Part shown: positions 1-12,561 of the stretch, one piece after another
How positions within the stretch are numbered: the stretch's first letter is position 1
Layout of the letters: each line of letters opens with the position of its first letter
Assembly (NCBI RefSeq): GCF_020740795.1
Contig: NC_067285.1
Location: 110,695,652-110,759,651 of the forward strand
Reading direction: 5' to 3'
Source of the DNA: Apus apus
Lineage: Eukaryota > Chordata > Aves > Apodiformes > Apodidae
Length of the DNA: 64,000 nucleotides
Notes under the pieces: generated by a model
Database searches by the model: none
Told to the model about the DNA's origin: nothing
What the model saw: the letters and a program-made list of their open reading frames with translations, nothing else
Position numbers and translations under genes: made by a program

Positions 1-162
1 ATCCTTGTCAGCCAGTGTTTGCACATAGGCACCAGTATCTTGCAGCTACACACTGGAAAGAGTCCTCTGCTATTTCATAGGAATTAATAAAAATAAAGTC
101 ACCACCGCACAATTAGAGTAAGAGTTTTATTATAGGTTGTTTGTTGTTTGTTTGTTTTTTTA

Positions 163-378
163 CCAAGAGGTGGTCAAACACTGGAACAGGCTTCCTAGAG
201 AGGTGGTTGATGCTTCAAGCCTGTTAGTGTTTAAGAGGCATTTGGATAATGCTCCTAATAACATGTTTTAACTTGGTCGGTCCTGAAGTGGTCAGGCAGC
301 TGGACTAGATGATAGTAGTAGGTCCTTTTTAACAGAAATACTCTGCTCTATTCTATTCTATGCTATCTTATGCTATGC
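163..378 (+). mobile_element. CR1-family LINE, 3' end fragment with CTATN pentamer tail
   Basis: Degraded CR1 LINE remnant. The plus strand encodes the recognisable end of CR1 ORF2 ([15 protein letters not shown], then a short 3' UTR with 'ggactagatgat' and 'aggtcc' blocks). It terminates in six pentamers, CTATT/CTATG/CTATC type, at 348-377. Most avian CR1s end in an 8-bp ATTCTATG-type repeat, so the 5-bp tail points to a distinct CR1 subfamily. It is 5'-truncated, as usual, and preceded by a T/TTG-rich stretch. Coding capacity is lost through frameshifts. Confidence 0.75.
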
Positions 379-2469
379 CCTTTGCTTTACTGTTAGAAAA
401 CCATCAGTTTAGAAGACCTGTAAGTGTTTTGAAACCATCCTTGACTGGCTTTGAGGAAACAGGAGGCATGCCTTCAGCTAATACAATAATGTATCTCCAG
501 TGAAGACTGACTAGGAATTCAACACAGCATGAGCCAAGAAATACACCAAGGAAAAAGGAAATGCTGCTTTCAGGATACTAATCTATTTTGAAAAGGGTTA
601 GATGGGTCTTTTTTGAAGCTCTCATCTGCTGTAGCAGAAGGTTTTAATAGGCTAGATGTTGAATGAATTTTGGTCCTTTGTATGTAATGACAATACCCAT
701 TTTACTGTGCTGGAGCTAAAGAGAGAATAACATATTTATTTGCTTTATATAATCTAATCAAAAAGATTGATGGGTTTTTTTTCAGAAAAGTTGACAATGA
801 TATAAGAAATCTGTTCCTTCTGGACAAAATGAACAGTCTTTCTATATGAATAATAAAATATCAAAACTAAAGTGGGAAACACTCTTGAAATATAGCATAG
901 TTGCAGAACTGTGCAAGATCATTAGCCAAGCCAGTGTAGAAGCTCAAAAAAGTCCCAAGATCTGGTATTTGCAAGATCTACCTGAGAGATCTGCTTTCAC
1001 TGACTACCTAATCTACTCTGTTGAATTCAAGGAATTTTAGTTAATGATGTTCTTTTATCTAAACACAGCAAACTCCTAAACATTTAGTCAATTTAGATAA
1101 TACAGAATATATGTCATCTTCAAAGCACAGTACTGACAAGAAAGGTTAGACCAGGAGACATTAAACATAAAAGTTAACATGGAATCACAGTAACGGTCTG
1201 TGCCTCAAGCAGGCATAACCCCTTCCTGTGGAGATCCCAAGAGAGGAATGGAAAAATTAGGGTTCATTGTTTGCCTTTTAAAATATCACTGAGTTCTGTG
1301 GCTTTGATGAGAATCATTGCATGCTTGTACAAGCAATGCAGTCAGGCCACTCATTACATCTTTTTTAATTCCTTAGTGTATGGTCCTGATTATTTAGCTC
1401 TCCAGTTTGCTTTTCTTCCACTTTACTTCCCTTTTGCAACTACTTCAAATCTTTCTTATCTATAACATAGATGTGAAGTGTCTCCAGTCTGCTAAGAGAT
1501 GCAATAAAAAATGATTTATCTGTGTAAGCATCCTTATTTTCCTCTGAAGGTCACCTTGATACATGGACATTCATCAGAGCCACATTTTTACTTCTGATTT
1601 CTTGTGAGTGCAAAAGGATCTCACAGCATTAGGGCTGCACAAGAGACAAATCAGCCTGGTTTGCTCATAGAGGTGTTAGGATCATGTTCAGTTACCATAT
1701 TGTCCCTCAGACTGTTTTTTGCTTCCTATACTTCCCTTTCTCTTCTTACTTTTCAAGCTTAGTAGACCCAGAAATCCTGACCCTTAGGCCTTTCTGGGAT
1801 GTGTGACAAATCCAGACTTTTTATTACCTTTATTCCTGCAATTCATAAGCCGAAAAATAATTACTATTTGAAGAACAACTGTATTATGTCAATAGAAAAT
1901 ATCTAGTCTAACCTTTTGCATGGTAGGGACCAGGTACCATTCAGAATCCTGAACCTATCACAAGCACTGAAATTTGAAATACAGGGCAACATTTTCAAAG
2001 CTAGTGAAGGATTAACACAAGTATCTAATCCTTACAACAGTCCTTGGCTTTCTTGTCAAGTAAATTTCTTCTGTGAAAAATACACAAAGAAACATTTCTA
2101 TTTTGAATTTGTCTACCAAATATATTTATATGGGGTTGTTGGCTTTCTTGTTAAAACGATAACTAGAGGATATTTTTGGTCCAAAATTTCAGGTCACAAC
2201 TATGAAATGCAATGTCCTTCACTAAGACAGGTGATGTTTTCAGATGTTTCTTGCTGAGCTTCTGTTTTATAAATCCTGCTGATTGTTAATGCAAATGTTA
2301 TTAGGCAATTACACCAAGAGTGTATGAGTCACTACCAGACTACCTGCTGAGTCAATCTAAAGGATACTGCCTAACTGCTCATATAGCTGAACCTCATAAA
2401 CAGTTACTCTTTTTCTTTGGAACAACTAAAAGAATTGTGATAAGCTGGTTTGCAATTTATTCACAGAAA
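379..2469. other. Unannotated AT-rich DNA
   Basis: No coding exon, RNA gene or recognisable transposon seen. Open frames here are at most about 110 codons, with no domain-like content and no flanking splice or promoter pattern I trust. Confidence 0.55.
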
Positions 2470-2650
2470 GAGTGGCGAGGCATTGGAACAGGCTGCCCAG
2501 AGAGGTGGTAGAGGCACAAACCCTGGAGGTGTTCAAAAAACCTCTGGATGTGGTATTTTGAAAGATGGTTTAGTGGTTGGGGTTGTAGGGTGGATGGTTG
2601 GACTTGATGATCTTGAAGGTCTTTTACAACCTTGAGGAATCTATGATTTT
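2470..2650 (+). mobile_element. CR1-family LINE, 3' end fragment
   Basis: Plus-strand CR1 terminus. It begins in the ORF2 C-terminal segment ('cattggaacaggctgcccag', 'gaggtggt') and continues through the short 3' UTR ('ggacttgatgatcttgaagg'). It ends in a decayed 'atctatgat' tail. About 180 bp long, strongly 5'-truncated and non-coding. Short copies of this kind are the commonest form of CR1 in birds. Confidence 0.85.
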
Positions 2651-5600
2651 TGGAAGTCTTCAAGTGATGAATAAGAGAGAGGTTTACAAGAGGTTTATCA
2701 GATGGGAACGTCAGTCTCATTAGCAGCACATGCAATTATTTCAGTAAGATGTCCTTTGTTGTATAGGGAACTTGTCTGGTCCAAACCTCAGAGGAGTCTC
2801 AGTGATTTAGAAGCTCCATGTCTTTATTTACAAAGGAGGCCTACAGTTTCAACTGAGTAGCCAGCAGAATTTTCAGTAGTGGCTTAATAAATTCTATGCT
2901 AAGCTCCTACTGAGGATCAACAAACTTCCTGAACAGACAAGGCTGATCACATGAAATCCGGGGGGGGGGGGGGGGGCGGAATTCAAAATCCATCCATTTA
3001 GAGAGGGGGGAGGTCAGTGCAACTTTAGCCATTCTGGCAAGTGCTCCATCTATTTGTCCATATCTCCAATGATGTGAAAGTGAAATCTATTTGCACACAT
3101 TTATGGCTACGTGTTCTTGTTTTATTAAGTTTCTTTATGAGGGAATGCTATTATGTACTGTGTGCAGTGTTTCTGAGTATATAAAGGGGAAAACTGAATG
3201 TATTTTCCTTGGAGAATAGGATTTATGTGCTGCAAATGTCTGATACGAAGTGATGCTTTTGTGAGGGTTTACTATCAATACTGACTGTTTATGAATTAAT
3301 CCTATTCAGCAATCGTAAGCAGCTGGAAGCTGAACATCTGGGGCAAGAGTCAGCAGAAAATTTTGCTACCTCTAGATACTGCCTTTGTAGGGGATCAGTT
3401 TATCTAGGTTGAAATACAAGCAAACTGTGAAAAGCCACACTGAGAAATAAGCTTCCCTCAATAGAGTGAGGACAGCAAAGTTGACACAAGTGGAAGCACA
3501 GAATCTGCTCTTCAATAACCATTCCCTTTCCTTAAATAATATGCATAGGTAGATACAGAGACAAGAATTTTGCATATACCCTTCAAGGCATACACCAGCA
3601 CACTGTGGGCAAGAAGAAATGAGGGAGAAATGGAAAATCATCCTCTCAGGCAATGGACTATAGCTGTGGGTTTAGATCTTTCCCTAGTGCAGATTCCAAA
3701 CTGGGCTTTCAGGAAACTGCAACTCGAGTCACTGATACCCTTGAGGAGACATCCAGCTTTGCTTGCTAAATGGGTATGTGACTAAATGAGATTGGTCAAA
3801 AGAAGGTATTTTACCAGAAATGCAGTCATTTCTCCCCTAATTGCTAATCTATGCTAAGGAATTCAGTGTTCTCTCCAGGCTGTACAGGGACATGCCTCTT
3901 TTCTTTCTCTAAAATGTGCAACAAAGTCATTTCAAGCTTTCCTGTTAAATTTGGTGTGCTTTGAATACACTGTAAAAAAGTGTATAACCAAGCTTGTAGC
4001 TAGTAATTAATTATTCTTTTTATCATTAGTAAATGAATGTTACAAAAGGCTGAGATTTTAATGACTGCTGAACACTGGGTAGGGAAATGTGATGTCTCCA
4101 GGTCCATGGGAACTTCCAGTCTGACCTGTTCCTCACTAGCATAACCATGGTAGTATTACCAAGGTTATCTATTAAAAACAAGATAATAATTTTGGCCACA
4201 TGGAACTTTGGTTGACAACCCTAAAACATTCTAACTGATGTTTTCAAAGCTAAATGTCACACTGGGCTGAGAGATTTGGGTGTTTTCAGCCCAAACGGCC
4301 CCGTGTTTCTAAACAAAATATAAAGGGAAAATATCTTTCCTTTGCTAAGAAAAGAATCATACCTGGGGTGTTTTTAATCACCACTAGGTATTTCCTTTAA
4401 ATCCTGCTTAGGGAGTAGAACTGTAAGAGAGAATTATAACAGATAAGTGGGGTGCAGAAAAAATTTGGAAATTACCCCACCTTAGCACTATTCATTTGAA
4501 AGCTAAATATCTGGCCTACATTGTTTTAAAGGTTTCTTAGCACAATTAAGAAAGGAACACTATCAAAGCATATTTCACCCTGAGGATGTGGGGGACAGGG
4601 AGGGTCAATAACTATCTGAAAATTCACAGTGGATTGAAATCAATAGTCCACTAAAAACTCATTATTTTACAGGTAGGTAAGATGATTCCTACACTGAGTC
4701 TAAGAAACCAGGGACACTGCAGAAGAAGGGACTTGAAAGAAATAAGAAAATTGAACAAATTAGGTGAGAAAGATAGTCTTGGATTTTCATGTTCTTGTCG
4801 CTCAGGAAGAAGGGAAGTCAAAGAGTTAAATGGTTTGAGAGTGGGAGAAAAACATATTTTTCTCTCCCTTCCAAAGATTCCATAAGTTGGCAGTGGAAAC
4901 AGATTCAGGTGAGCAAGAAGTGTGAGACAAGCACTGGGCAAAAGAAGTATTTAGATAAATCAAGGAGCTTATGGACAGAAAGAAACAGGAGAGGCTGATT
5001 ATGAATTAAGGCTGAACAAAGGAGAAGCAATGAAGCCAGACAAGCCAACTGACTGGAAACTAGATCATGGGATGTGTGAAGGAGAAGGGAGGATGTCATA
5101 TTTATAGAGCGTTTGGAGCCCTGGGTAGGGAATCTGAAGGCAAGGAGAAGCCAGGGCTTTTTGATCTATAGAACTAATATGTGGCCAAAGGAACAGGAAA
5201 GACTTGGTTACTCAGATGAAGAGTGAGCCTAAAATGAGCAGCTGCTCCTGAGAAAGGGGCAAACCTGTATCAGGGACTAGTCTGAAAGGTCGGGCTAGAG
5301 ACAGGACACAACATGCTCTAGAGAATGCTCCTTCAAGGCTCAATGGTGGCTCTGGGCAGATGAGTCCACAGTGGAGGTAAAGCTTCTAGCCCCATGGAGC
5401 ATTCCTGAGGGCATCAGTGTTTCCACACACAATTTAACTTGTTTTCAGTTAGTGGAAAAAAGTTCTAGGAAAAATATTGGAACAAAAATTTTAGGCTATG
5501 TTAATTCTAATATTCCCTAGCTTTTGTGAAGTCAGAATTGCAAATTTATATCAGGAAATGAATGGAATTTTTCTTCAATATAATTTTTTATTTGTAAGAG

Positions 5601-8600
5601 AGTTTTGTAAGAGATTATAAATGCTAATGTTAGTAAAGAAAACTTGCATTCCTTGGCCTGGGAAAAACAGGCTTTTATGTTAACAGCTACTGTTGCAACT
5701 TTTCCTTATGTCTTCATGTTCATTAAGTAATTTTGCTTTACAGCTACTGCAAGAGAAAATCGTTCTGTCATTGAGCTCTTCATAGAAATTTACTATGATT
5801 TTATTAAAATGGAAAAGAGGCAAAGCTTGGAGACTTTAAAGAATTTCTTAATGCACTTCACTAATTTCTGCTTTATTTGAAAACTGTTCTTCACTATTAA
5901 TGCAGCTTCCCCTGCCTAAAATAATTCCTGTTATTGCCATCTCCATATCTGCAGCCCTAGAATGGGTCTGCTGGCCTGTCAGATTTAATATCTAAAAAAG
6001 CAGCAAAATTATCAAAATTTGTATGTGCATTAACATCTGATTTAGCCCAAGAAGGGAATGAATGGAATGTGAAGAGTATGGCTGAGCATGACTAATGACA
6101 TTTTAATGGAACTTCAGTTCTAGTTATGGGATCAGTATTTGTCAGGAAGTTTATTTCTTTTGCTGTTTCAAAAATTGTCAGTGTTCAACAGAATTCTGAC
6201 TGTCTGCCATACCACCTAGAGCAAGTCAAGTACATTGCCCACAGCCTCTGTGATTTTGCCTTTCTCCTAAGGCAAACAAAACAAGCAAAAAGGCAAACAA
6301 ACAAAAAAACCCAAACCCTGCCACATGACATGAGATGAGAGAAAAAAATAAAATAGAATTGTAAAGACTACTGATAGTGAAATTAAATGTTCTGGGAATA
6401 GACTGGGAAGACCACAGTAAGGGTAACAAATTTGGTTAATGTGGGTCATCTCTTTTTGCTAGCATGACTCATTTCCATTTGTATTTCAATTATATAGAAG
6501 GTTTCCAGCCATGGCTCACTATCGTATCGCAGGCCTGGAAGTTTCTGCCTCAACTAAATTCCTGTCTAAGACAAGAGCTGATAGGAAAGGAAATAAAACT
6601 ATAAACAGAAGGCATAGAATATCAGCAGGTAACAACCAAAATCACCTAGGTTAGGTTCTGTACCAGACCACAGGAGGAAAACATTCCTCCAAGAAGACAG
6701 CAAAGCTCTGAGTTCAGCGGTTTGAATAGGATAAATGAGATCAACATCAAGGTCCTTGCTGAATCATTAAGAATTGTTCTACATACATGTTTTCTTAAAC
6801 TGTCTTCCAGTCTCAGAAGAATCAGGGTTCCACCCCTGCTTCTAGAATTAGTGGAGTTCTAGGAGATGTGGAATTTTGTATGATTTATGTATTCAGTACG
6901 TAAATTCAGAACAGACGTACGTCTGAGAAGGACTTTTCCAAACTAGACTTGGGCATTCTTCAAAGTCAGCTCCAGCAGAAATTTAGGTTTGCAGGAGCCC
7001 AGAGCTTATGACTTAAAGCCAATTACTAGAAAAGCATGGGGTCCAGTGACAGACAGGTAAGGAGTGTGCCCATGGTCAGTGCCCATTATTGTTTTCACCA
7101 GGCCAGCTGCTTCAGTCCGTGGGCAGACAGCCTTCATCCCCAGGCAACACCAAAACTAGACAAAAAATTGGGTAGGATTCTTTATTGGCCACGGACAAGG
7201 GTTGACAGGGCACAGTGATTTAGATTATAAGAAGAAGCTTTCTGTCACTACTACCTGTCTTTCAGACAGTATTTTATCTCAGGATGCCAGCAGCCTCATG
7301 TGTCTTCTTGCTAGGTATTCAAAACAGCAGAGGACAAGAGTCCTTTCTATAGACTTTTAGATGACCACAGCATGCTCTTCTTTATGGGTGGACTGAGACA
7401 GGCTTTTTCTTTGTAAGGTTTGTGGGAAAGGCCAGTAAATCACTATTTTTCTTTATACTAACAAAACATCAGGCTTCCTTCCAGTAGATGGGTCCCTGTC
7501 ACCTGCTGATTTAAGTCTTATTTCCTGACTTACTGCTCTCTGTACTGGCTTCCATACTCTTCTCTTCCCCCACCCCAAAGAAGATGCAGAGACAAGTTGC
7601 AGTTTTGGGTGCTGGGAAAAAAAATATAGTAATGAACTTAGTTGTTCATTACAAAACAAAACAACAAAAAAAGTGAATTCAGTAATTTTCTAGGGAAGTG
7701 ATGAAAGACATGAAATTGCTTTGTTCTGCTTTATGCAGGAGGGGCCAAGCCAGTGGAATTGGTTTCTCACTAGCCTTCCTTAAACAGTGATTTGATGTCA
7801 AAGTCTGTTTCCAGAGGACATCAAAACTGCTTCAGTTGTCACATGCTTTCCTCATTGTTTTCACTGGTCAGCAGTGGCAGATAATGAACTAAATCAGGCC
7901 TTTTTGGGAGATTACTGCTGCAGGCAGAATGGCTTCAAGTCATGGAATTTTACTTAATATAGAGCTAATGAACACAAACATCTGATCACTGATTCTGGTA
8001 TTAAGAAAAAATAGGACAAGCACATTTAAAGAAAAACTAAGATGGACACCTATCTTTGCAACTCCCAAATTTCAGTTTTCCTTAGTTTTGCTGCAAGTTA
8101 CACTCAGTCCTCCCAAATTCCTCCAGTGAGATGAGTGACACATGAGGTGGAGGACATGTAAGACCCTCTCTTTGAGTCACTCTTTGCCACTTACTGGTTT
8201 TCCTGTTGATCTTTTCCTTAGTGTCCATGCCCCTCTGCATGATGCCCATGTCTGCAGCCCCTCAAGGGCTGTCCCTGCATGGATCACCCACAGCTGCTGT
8301 CCTCCAGGATTGTTTCTGTCCCAGCAGTTGTGACCAGCACAAGATAGTTCATGGCTTCCCACACAGAGCAGCACTGCAGCCCGCACAGCATTAACCTTGT
8401 CACTTGTGCCCATGGCAGCGACATGTCACCTGGAGAAAGCTGGGGTGCTTTTTCATGCTGACGGAGAGCACAAGTGCCCTGACTGAATGGGTCCCTCTCT
8501 TATGACCCTCAGTTACAGGAACTGATCTAGGACTTCCACAGACTGACAGAAGGGGCTCATAACTTAAACTCATGTTTTCCAAGCTCAGTATTAGTCCCAT

Positions 8601-10079
8601 CCACCGGACCATAATCTCTCTCACATTATGCATCTGCTCCCTGCACAGAATTCTAAGCAAACATTTTTGCTCTGTTTGATTTTGCTGTTATTTATTAATA
8701 AGATGAAATGTAATTTCTAAGGAGGTGGCATTTAAATATCATGTAATTCCAATATGTTTTCTGCTCTCAAGTTGTGATGCAATGGCATCTCTGTTGTGAA
8801 TGTTAACCCCAACAGATATTATTTTATTATAATTATTTTTAATAGTCTACACAACAGAAGTATGAAAAGATATCTAGGTGCTATAAATTGAACAGATTAG
8901 CTGTAATGCTTTGTGATACTTAATACTGGATAAAAGACATGCTTTATAGATTTAAATACAAATAGCTACTTCATTCATGCAAGGAACATTTTCCCTGTCA
9001 GTTTACTGGGCAACAAATCATCAGCCTAGCATTGTGCTTTGTGTTCTTAAAAACTTAATTTGATTATTTTCAACTAGTCTTCTTGTTATGCACTCCTGCT
9101 GCAAACATCATTAATCCTTTTGTGATGAGTTAACCACGGTTAAGGGTCAAATTCTCACATCGCTGCTCACTTATGCCCCCCTCCTCAGCAGATCAGGGGA
9201 GAAACTAGGATGAGAAAGCTCGTGGGTTGAGACAGATGGACATCACTTTTCACTTAACATTCTTTACAAAATAGGCTCAACTTGGGGAAAGTTAATTTAA
9301 CTTGTTGCCAATTAAACTAGGCTCGAGTATTGAGGAAAAAAAAAAACACAAATATTAAGCCACCACCTTCCAACCTCAACCTCAAGTTGACTCCAGCCTA
9401 CTCCAGCCTCCTGTCCAGGCAGCAAACAGAGGGGGATGATCAGTCCCTAACAGCTCCTCTTGGCTTCTCACACCTTCTCCTGTTCCAGCAAAGACTGTCC
9501 CCAGGCTGTAATCTTGTCTCTTCCTCTGCCTGTCCAGCATTTTCTGCCCTTTGTTAGGGTTCTTTTCCCAGAGGCATCACCATCATCACTGAGAAGCTCA
9601 GCTGTGCCCTGTGGTGGGTCCACTGCAGGACAAACCATGTCTAGCATGAGTCAGCACCTGAGCTCACAAAAACCTTGCCACAGCCACCTAATACAGGCAC
9701 CCTGTTACTGTCATTTAAGCAATAATGGCTGCACAACTTCTTACCTCTACCTCAGCCTTTGAGTGCTGCAGCCACATCTATATAGTCTTTTGGTACCATA
9801 AGACCAATTATTCCTCTTCTTTTTGCACTTCACCATTGCCTTTGCAGACCACGTGCTTTGCAGGTAGGAGGTTCCTTCACACACCTGGTGATCACACCGG
9901 TGTAATCACTGAAAGTAGCTCCACCTGTAGAAGACCTGCAGTGTTATTTCAGAGGCTGCTGCATGATGCTGCTGCTGCCTCTGTTCCTTGTATTTTATTT
10001 ATTAGTTTGTGGTTTGGGAGAGCATTGCAACCCTGACTCTACAAAGCGATTTTGGAACTACCTCCTGTTTTTGGTGTTT
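2651..10079. other. Unannotated unique DNA
   Basis: More than 7 kb without a recognisable gene or transposon. It contains a G17 homopolymer (2960-2976) and an A/C-rich tract near 6270-6315. TAAT-rich, low-repeat segments at about 5640-6100 and 8650-9180 could be conserved noncoding elements, but this cannot be judged without alignment. The stretch near 8100-8660 and 9360-9700 is more GC-rich. I see no exon structure in it. Confidence 0.5.
2960..2976. repeat. Poly(G) homopolymer, 17 bases
   Basis: An uninterrupted run of 17 G, followed by CGG. It is isolated in AT-rich DNA and not part of a recognisable transposon tail. Long G runs are length-unstable, can form G-quadruplexes, and are error-prone in sequencing, so the exact length should be treated with caution. 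Confidence 0.9.
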
Positions 10080-10970
10080 CTTGTTCCCTGCCTGGTGAGT
10101 TATTTATTAATTTAATTGAATATCCCAAAGAGCACTGTATGGAAAAGTCCTGGGGACAAATGGTAGTGTTTTGGTAGCAGAGAGCTGCAGGCCTGGGGTG
10201 GGAGGAGGCCATGAACCACCCTGTGCTGATCATGGCTGGTTTCAGCCTCCTCTGAACAGCTGGGAACACCCCTTTGTGTTCCAGAATGTTTCAGGAGCGC
10301 ACGGTGCAGCACGTCGCTCAGGTGTATGTAAGAAAGGGCAGGAACTGCTACAGGAAGGTGTCTGAAAAGTCACGGTTTGATGGTTTATTTATGGTTGGGT
10401 TTTTGTGGGTGGTTTGTTTTGGTTTTTTTTAGGAGGTGCTCTGTGCTGAGGGGGCTGTGGCCTGCAGGGGACTCCCCTCAGGGCAGGGATCCCGTGAGGG
10501 GACACGGCCCTGGGGGACCTGCAGCATCGAGGTGAGGGTGCTCCCGAGGGACTGTGTCCTGCGGGGCAGGGACCCAGGCTGGGAGACAGAGACTCGGGCA
10601 CCGAGACCTGTGCTGGAGCAGGAAGAGGCAACGGGCGTGGTGGAAAGGAGCAAGAAGCAATGAGCAGCAGGTGGAAATGGTTGTTCTCTGACCCCAGCAT
10701 CCTGCAGTGCCCGTTGCCTCAGAAAGGATGGAGAGTGATTGAGTGTAACTCCCAGTGGAAACCAGGCAAGTAAGTGGAGGCAAGAAGCGAGGAGCAGAGG
10801 TGTAAGTGGGGTGGAGCCTGGGCCAGGAGGAGGAAGGATGTTTCCTTAAATGCTTTTTATTCTTTTTCCTCAATACACAAATAAGTAATCAACAGTTTAT
10901 ATTAATTGGTAGTAAGTTAATTGAAATGCCCTGAGTTGAGATTTGCCAACTCGTGGAGTACGTGGGCCAA
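10080..10970 (+). mobile_element. Degraded GC-rich interspersed repeat, probably an avian ERV LTR
   Basis: A compositionally distinct GC-rich block in AT-rich surroundings. From 5' to 3': a 'tttggtagcag' module (about 10169-10250), then G-rich short-period repeats built around 'ctggagcagg' and 'gacccaggctgg' (10430-10640). These are followed by a T-rich stretch, 'attaattggtagtaagtt' and 'gccctgagttgag' near 10900-10945. This order resembles a class of avian ERVL-type LTR that I recognise only by general layout. No terminal TG/CA with target duplication was found, so the ends are approximate. Open frames across it, including a 131-codon minus-strand one, are products of GC-rich composition. 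Confidence 0.4.
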
Positions 10971-11092
10971 TACCAGGGCTAGGCATGGCCTGGGGGCAGG
11001 GCCTGAGTGAAAAGTGTGTCAACAGGTGTAAACAAACAGGTTTTTCTGTGTTTATATTAAGGTTGTGATGATATTGAAAGTAGAGCTTCCAA

Positions 11093-11240
11093 CAGAATAT
11101 ATTGGAATATTCAAACAGAATGTATTGGGCATAAATAGCAGAGTTTTAGTAGCAGAGGGAGGTGAGGTGACCAGTGTGGGAGAAGGCCATGAATTACCCT
11201 GTGCTGGTCACAGCTGTTTCCAGTAATTGCCACTGAGTGC
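11093..11240 (+). repeat. Second copy of the 10.1-kb repeat module
   Basis: This segment repeats the 5' module of the block at about 10119-10265 in the same orientation, offset by about 975 bp. Shared anchors are 'gaatatt/cccaaa', 'ttttagtagcagag' versus 'ttttggtagcagag', 'ggccatgaa' and 'accctgtgctg'. The copies are clearly diverged. They may be two insertions of one repeat family, or direct repeats flanking one degraded element. Confidence 0.5.
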
Positions 11241-11365
11241 CAAAACACACAGCAAGATAAACTCTTTTTATCAGATGTAAAGAACTGCTGCCGTTCTCTT
11301 TACATGAGTTACTACAGTCAGGGCTGAACATAGATTCTGATTTCTGAGCTGTATCCACAGGGTCT

Positions 11366-11504
11366 GGTGTGGTTGATTTGGTTCTGTGGGGATTTTTGTA
11401 TGTGTGGTATGTTATGTTTTGTGGGTTTTGGTTGGGGTTTTGTTTGTTTTGAGGGTTTTGTGGGGTTTTTTTCCTCTTGGTTTTGGTGGTGGTGTTTTTT
11501 TTAA
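11366..11504 (+). repeat. T/G-rich (keto-skewed) tract
   Basis: About 140 bp composed almost only of T and G on the plus strand (TTTTG, GGGTTTT, TGGTGG units), with very few A or C. No fixed repeat unit. Confidence 0.8.
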
Positions 11505-12435
11505 ATCAGTTGGCACTGTTGGTGCCACTGACCTATTTGGAAGCAGCCTGTATTGTAAACATGGGAGGCTGACTTGCTATCTCTGTTCTTCATTAGTGGC
11601 TTAGACTAGATAATTTTAAACTGATCAGTGGAACCCTGCAAGTTAGTGGATGTCACACAGGCTGGCCTGTGTGTTTTCTACTTATTCAGGATCTTTGCAA
11701 CTACAGGAATAGGAAAAAAAGGCCATCATTTTTGGTTCTGAAGTTTGACACAGTCATGTGTGATATGGTGCTGTATTGACATGATTTGATTATTCAAATC
11801 ATTATATGGTCATTTGAGATTAAACACTGAATTACTGCTGGGTTTTTTAAAAGGGAGAGAACCATTGCTAGTCAGTTCAATTTAACATAATGAGAGCCTT
11901 ATGCATAAAGCTTTCTGATTGGGTAGCCTGCATTAAATAATAATTTTTTATTTCAAATGTTTTCCTATCTTATTGAGCTACTTACTTTCCAGGAGGGGAA
12001 CTAAATTGTGTGGGATATCATAAAGCTCCCAGATTGTCATTCTGCTCAGTGCAAAAGTAATTTATAATGTACACGAGACAGAAGAGGTTCAAAGAGGTTA
12101 GTAGTAATACATACTAACTTATTAAATGTCATGCTAAATCCTTTTCCCTCCTGTGTAATACCTAAAACAGTCTGGCCCTTAAAGTTCAGAATTTAGGGAC
12201 TGTATCTGTGCTAGATAATGTAGCAATTTCTCCATTCCTTTTTATCATTTCTAGAAAGCCATTTTCTACCAAGAAGGTAGTGAAATCTGTTTCTGGGGAT
12301 GCAGAGTCAGATGGTAGCAAGAAAAAAAGATTATTCAGAATTTTTTTATCTCATAATTCTGAATATAGAATATGGAAATTAAACATTTAAAAGTTTGTGT
12401 TATACAGTCTGTCTTTCCTGAAAGACATAGGGAGA

Positions 12436-12561
12436 GTTTTTAGTTGTTGTTTTTTGTTTTGTTTTTTTTCCTTGTGGTTTTTTTTTTGTGTGTTTTTTTT
12501 TGTTTGTTTTTGGTTTTTTTGTTTGTGGGGTTTTTTTGGGGGGTTGTGGATTTTTTTGCTT
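12436..12561 (+). repeat. T/G-rich (keto-skewed) tract
   Basis: About 125 bp of nearly pure T and G, with several T8-T11 runs broken by G or GTG. It is the strongest of the T/G tracts in the window. An open frame across it encodes only Phe/Cys/Val/Trp-rich low-complexity sequence. Confidence 0.85.

Noticed and set aside
10478..10873. 131-codon minus-strand open frame, longest in the first 15 kb
   Set aside because: Pro/Ser/Cys-rich product of a GC-rich repeat block, with overlapping frames on both strands. No domain or repeat-independent support.
11386..11604. Open frame resembling a membrane peptide
   Set aside because: Also a translation of a T/G-rich tract.
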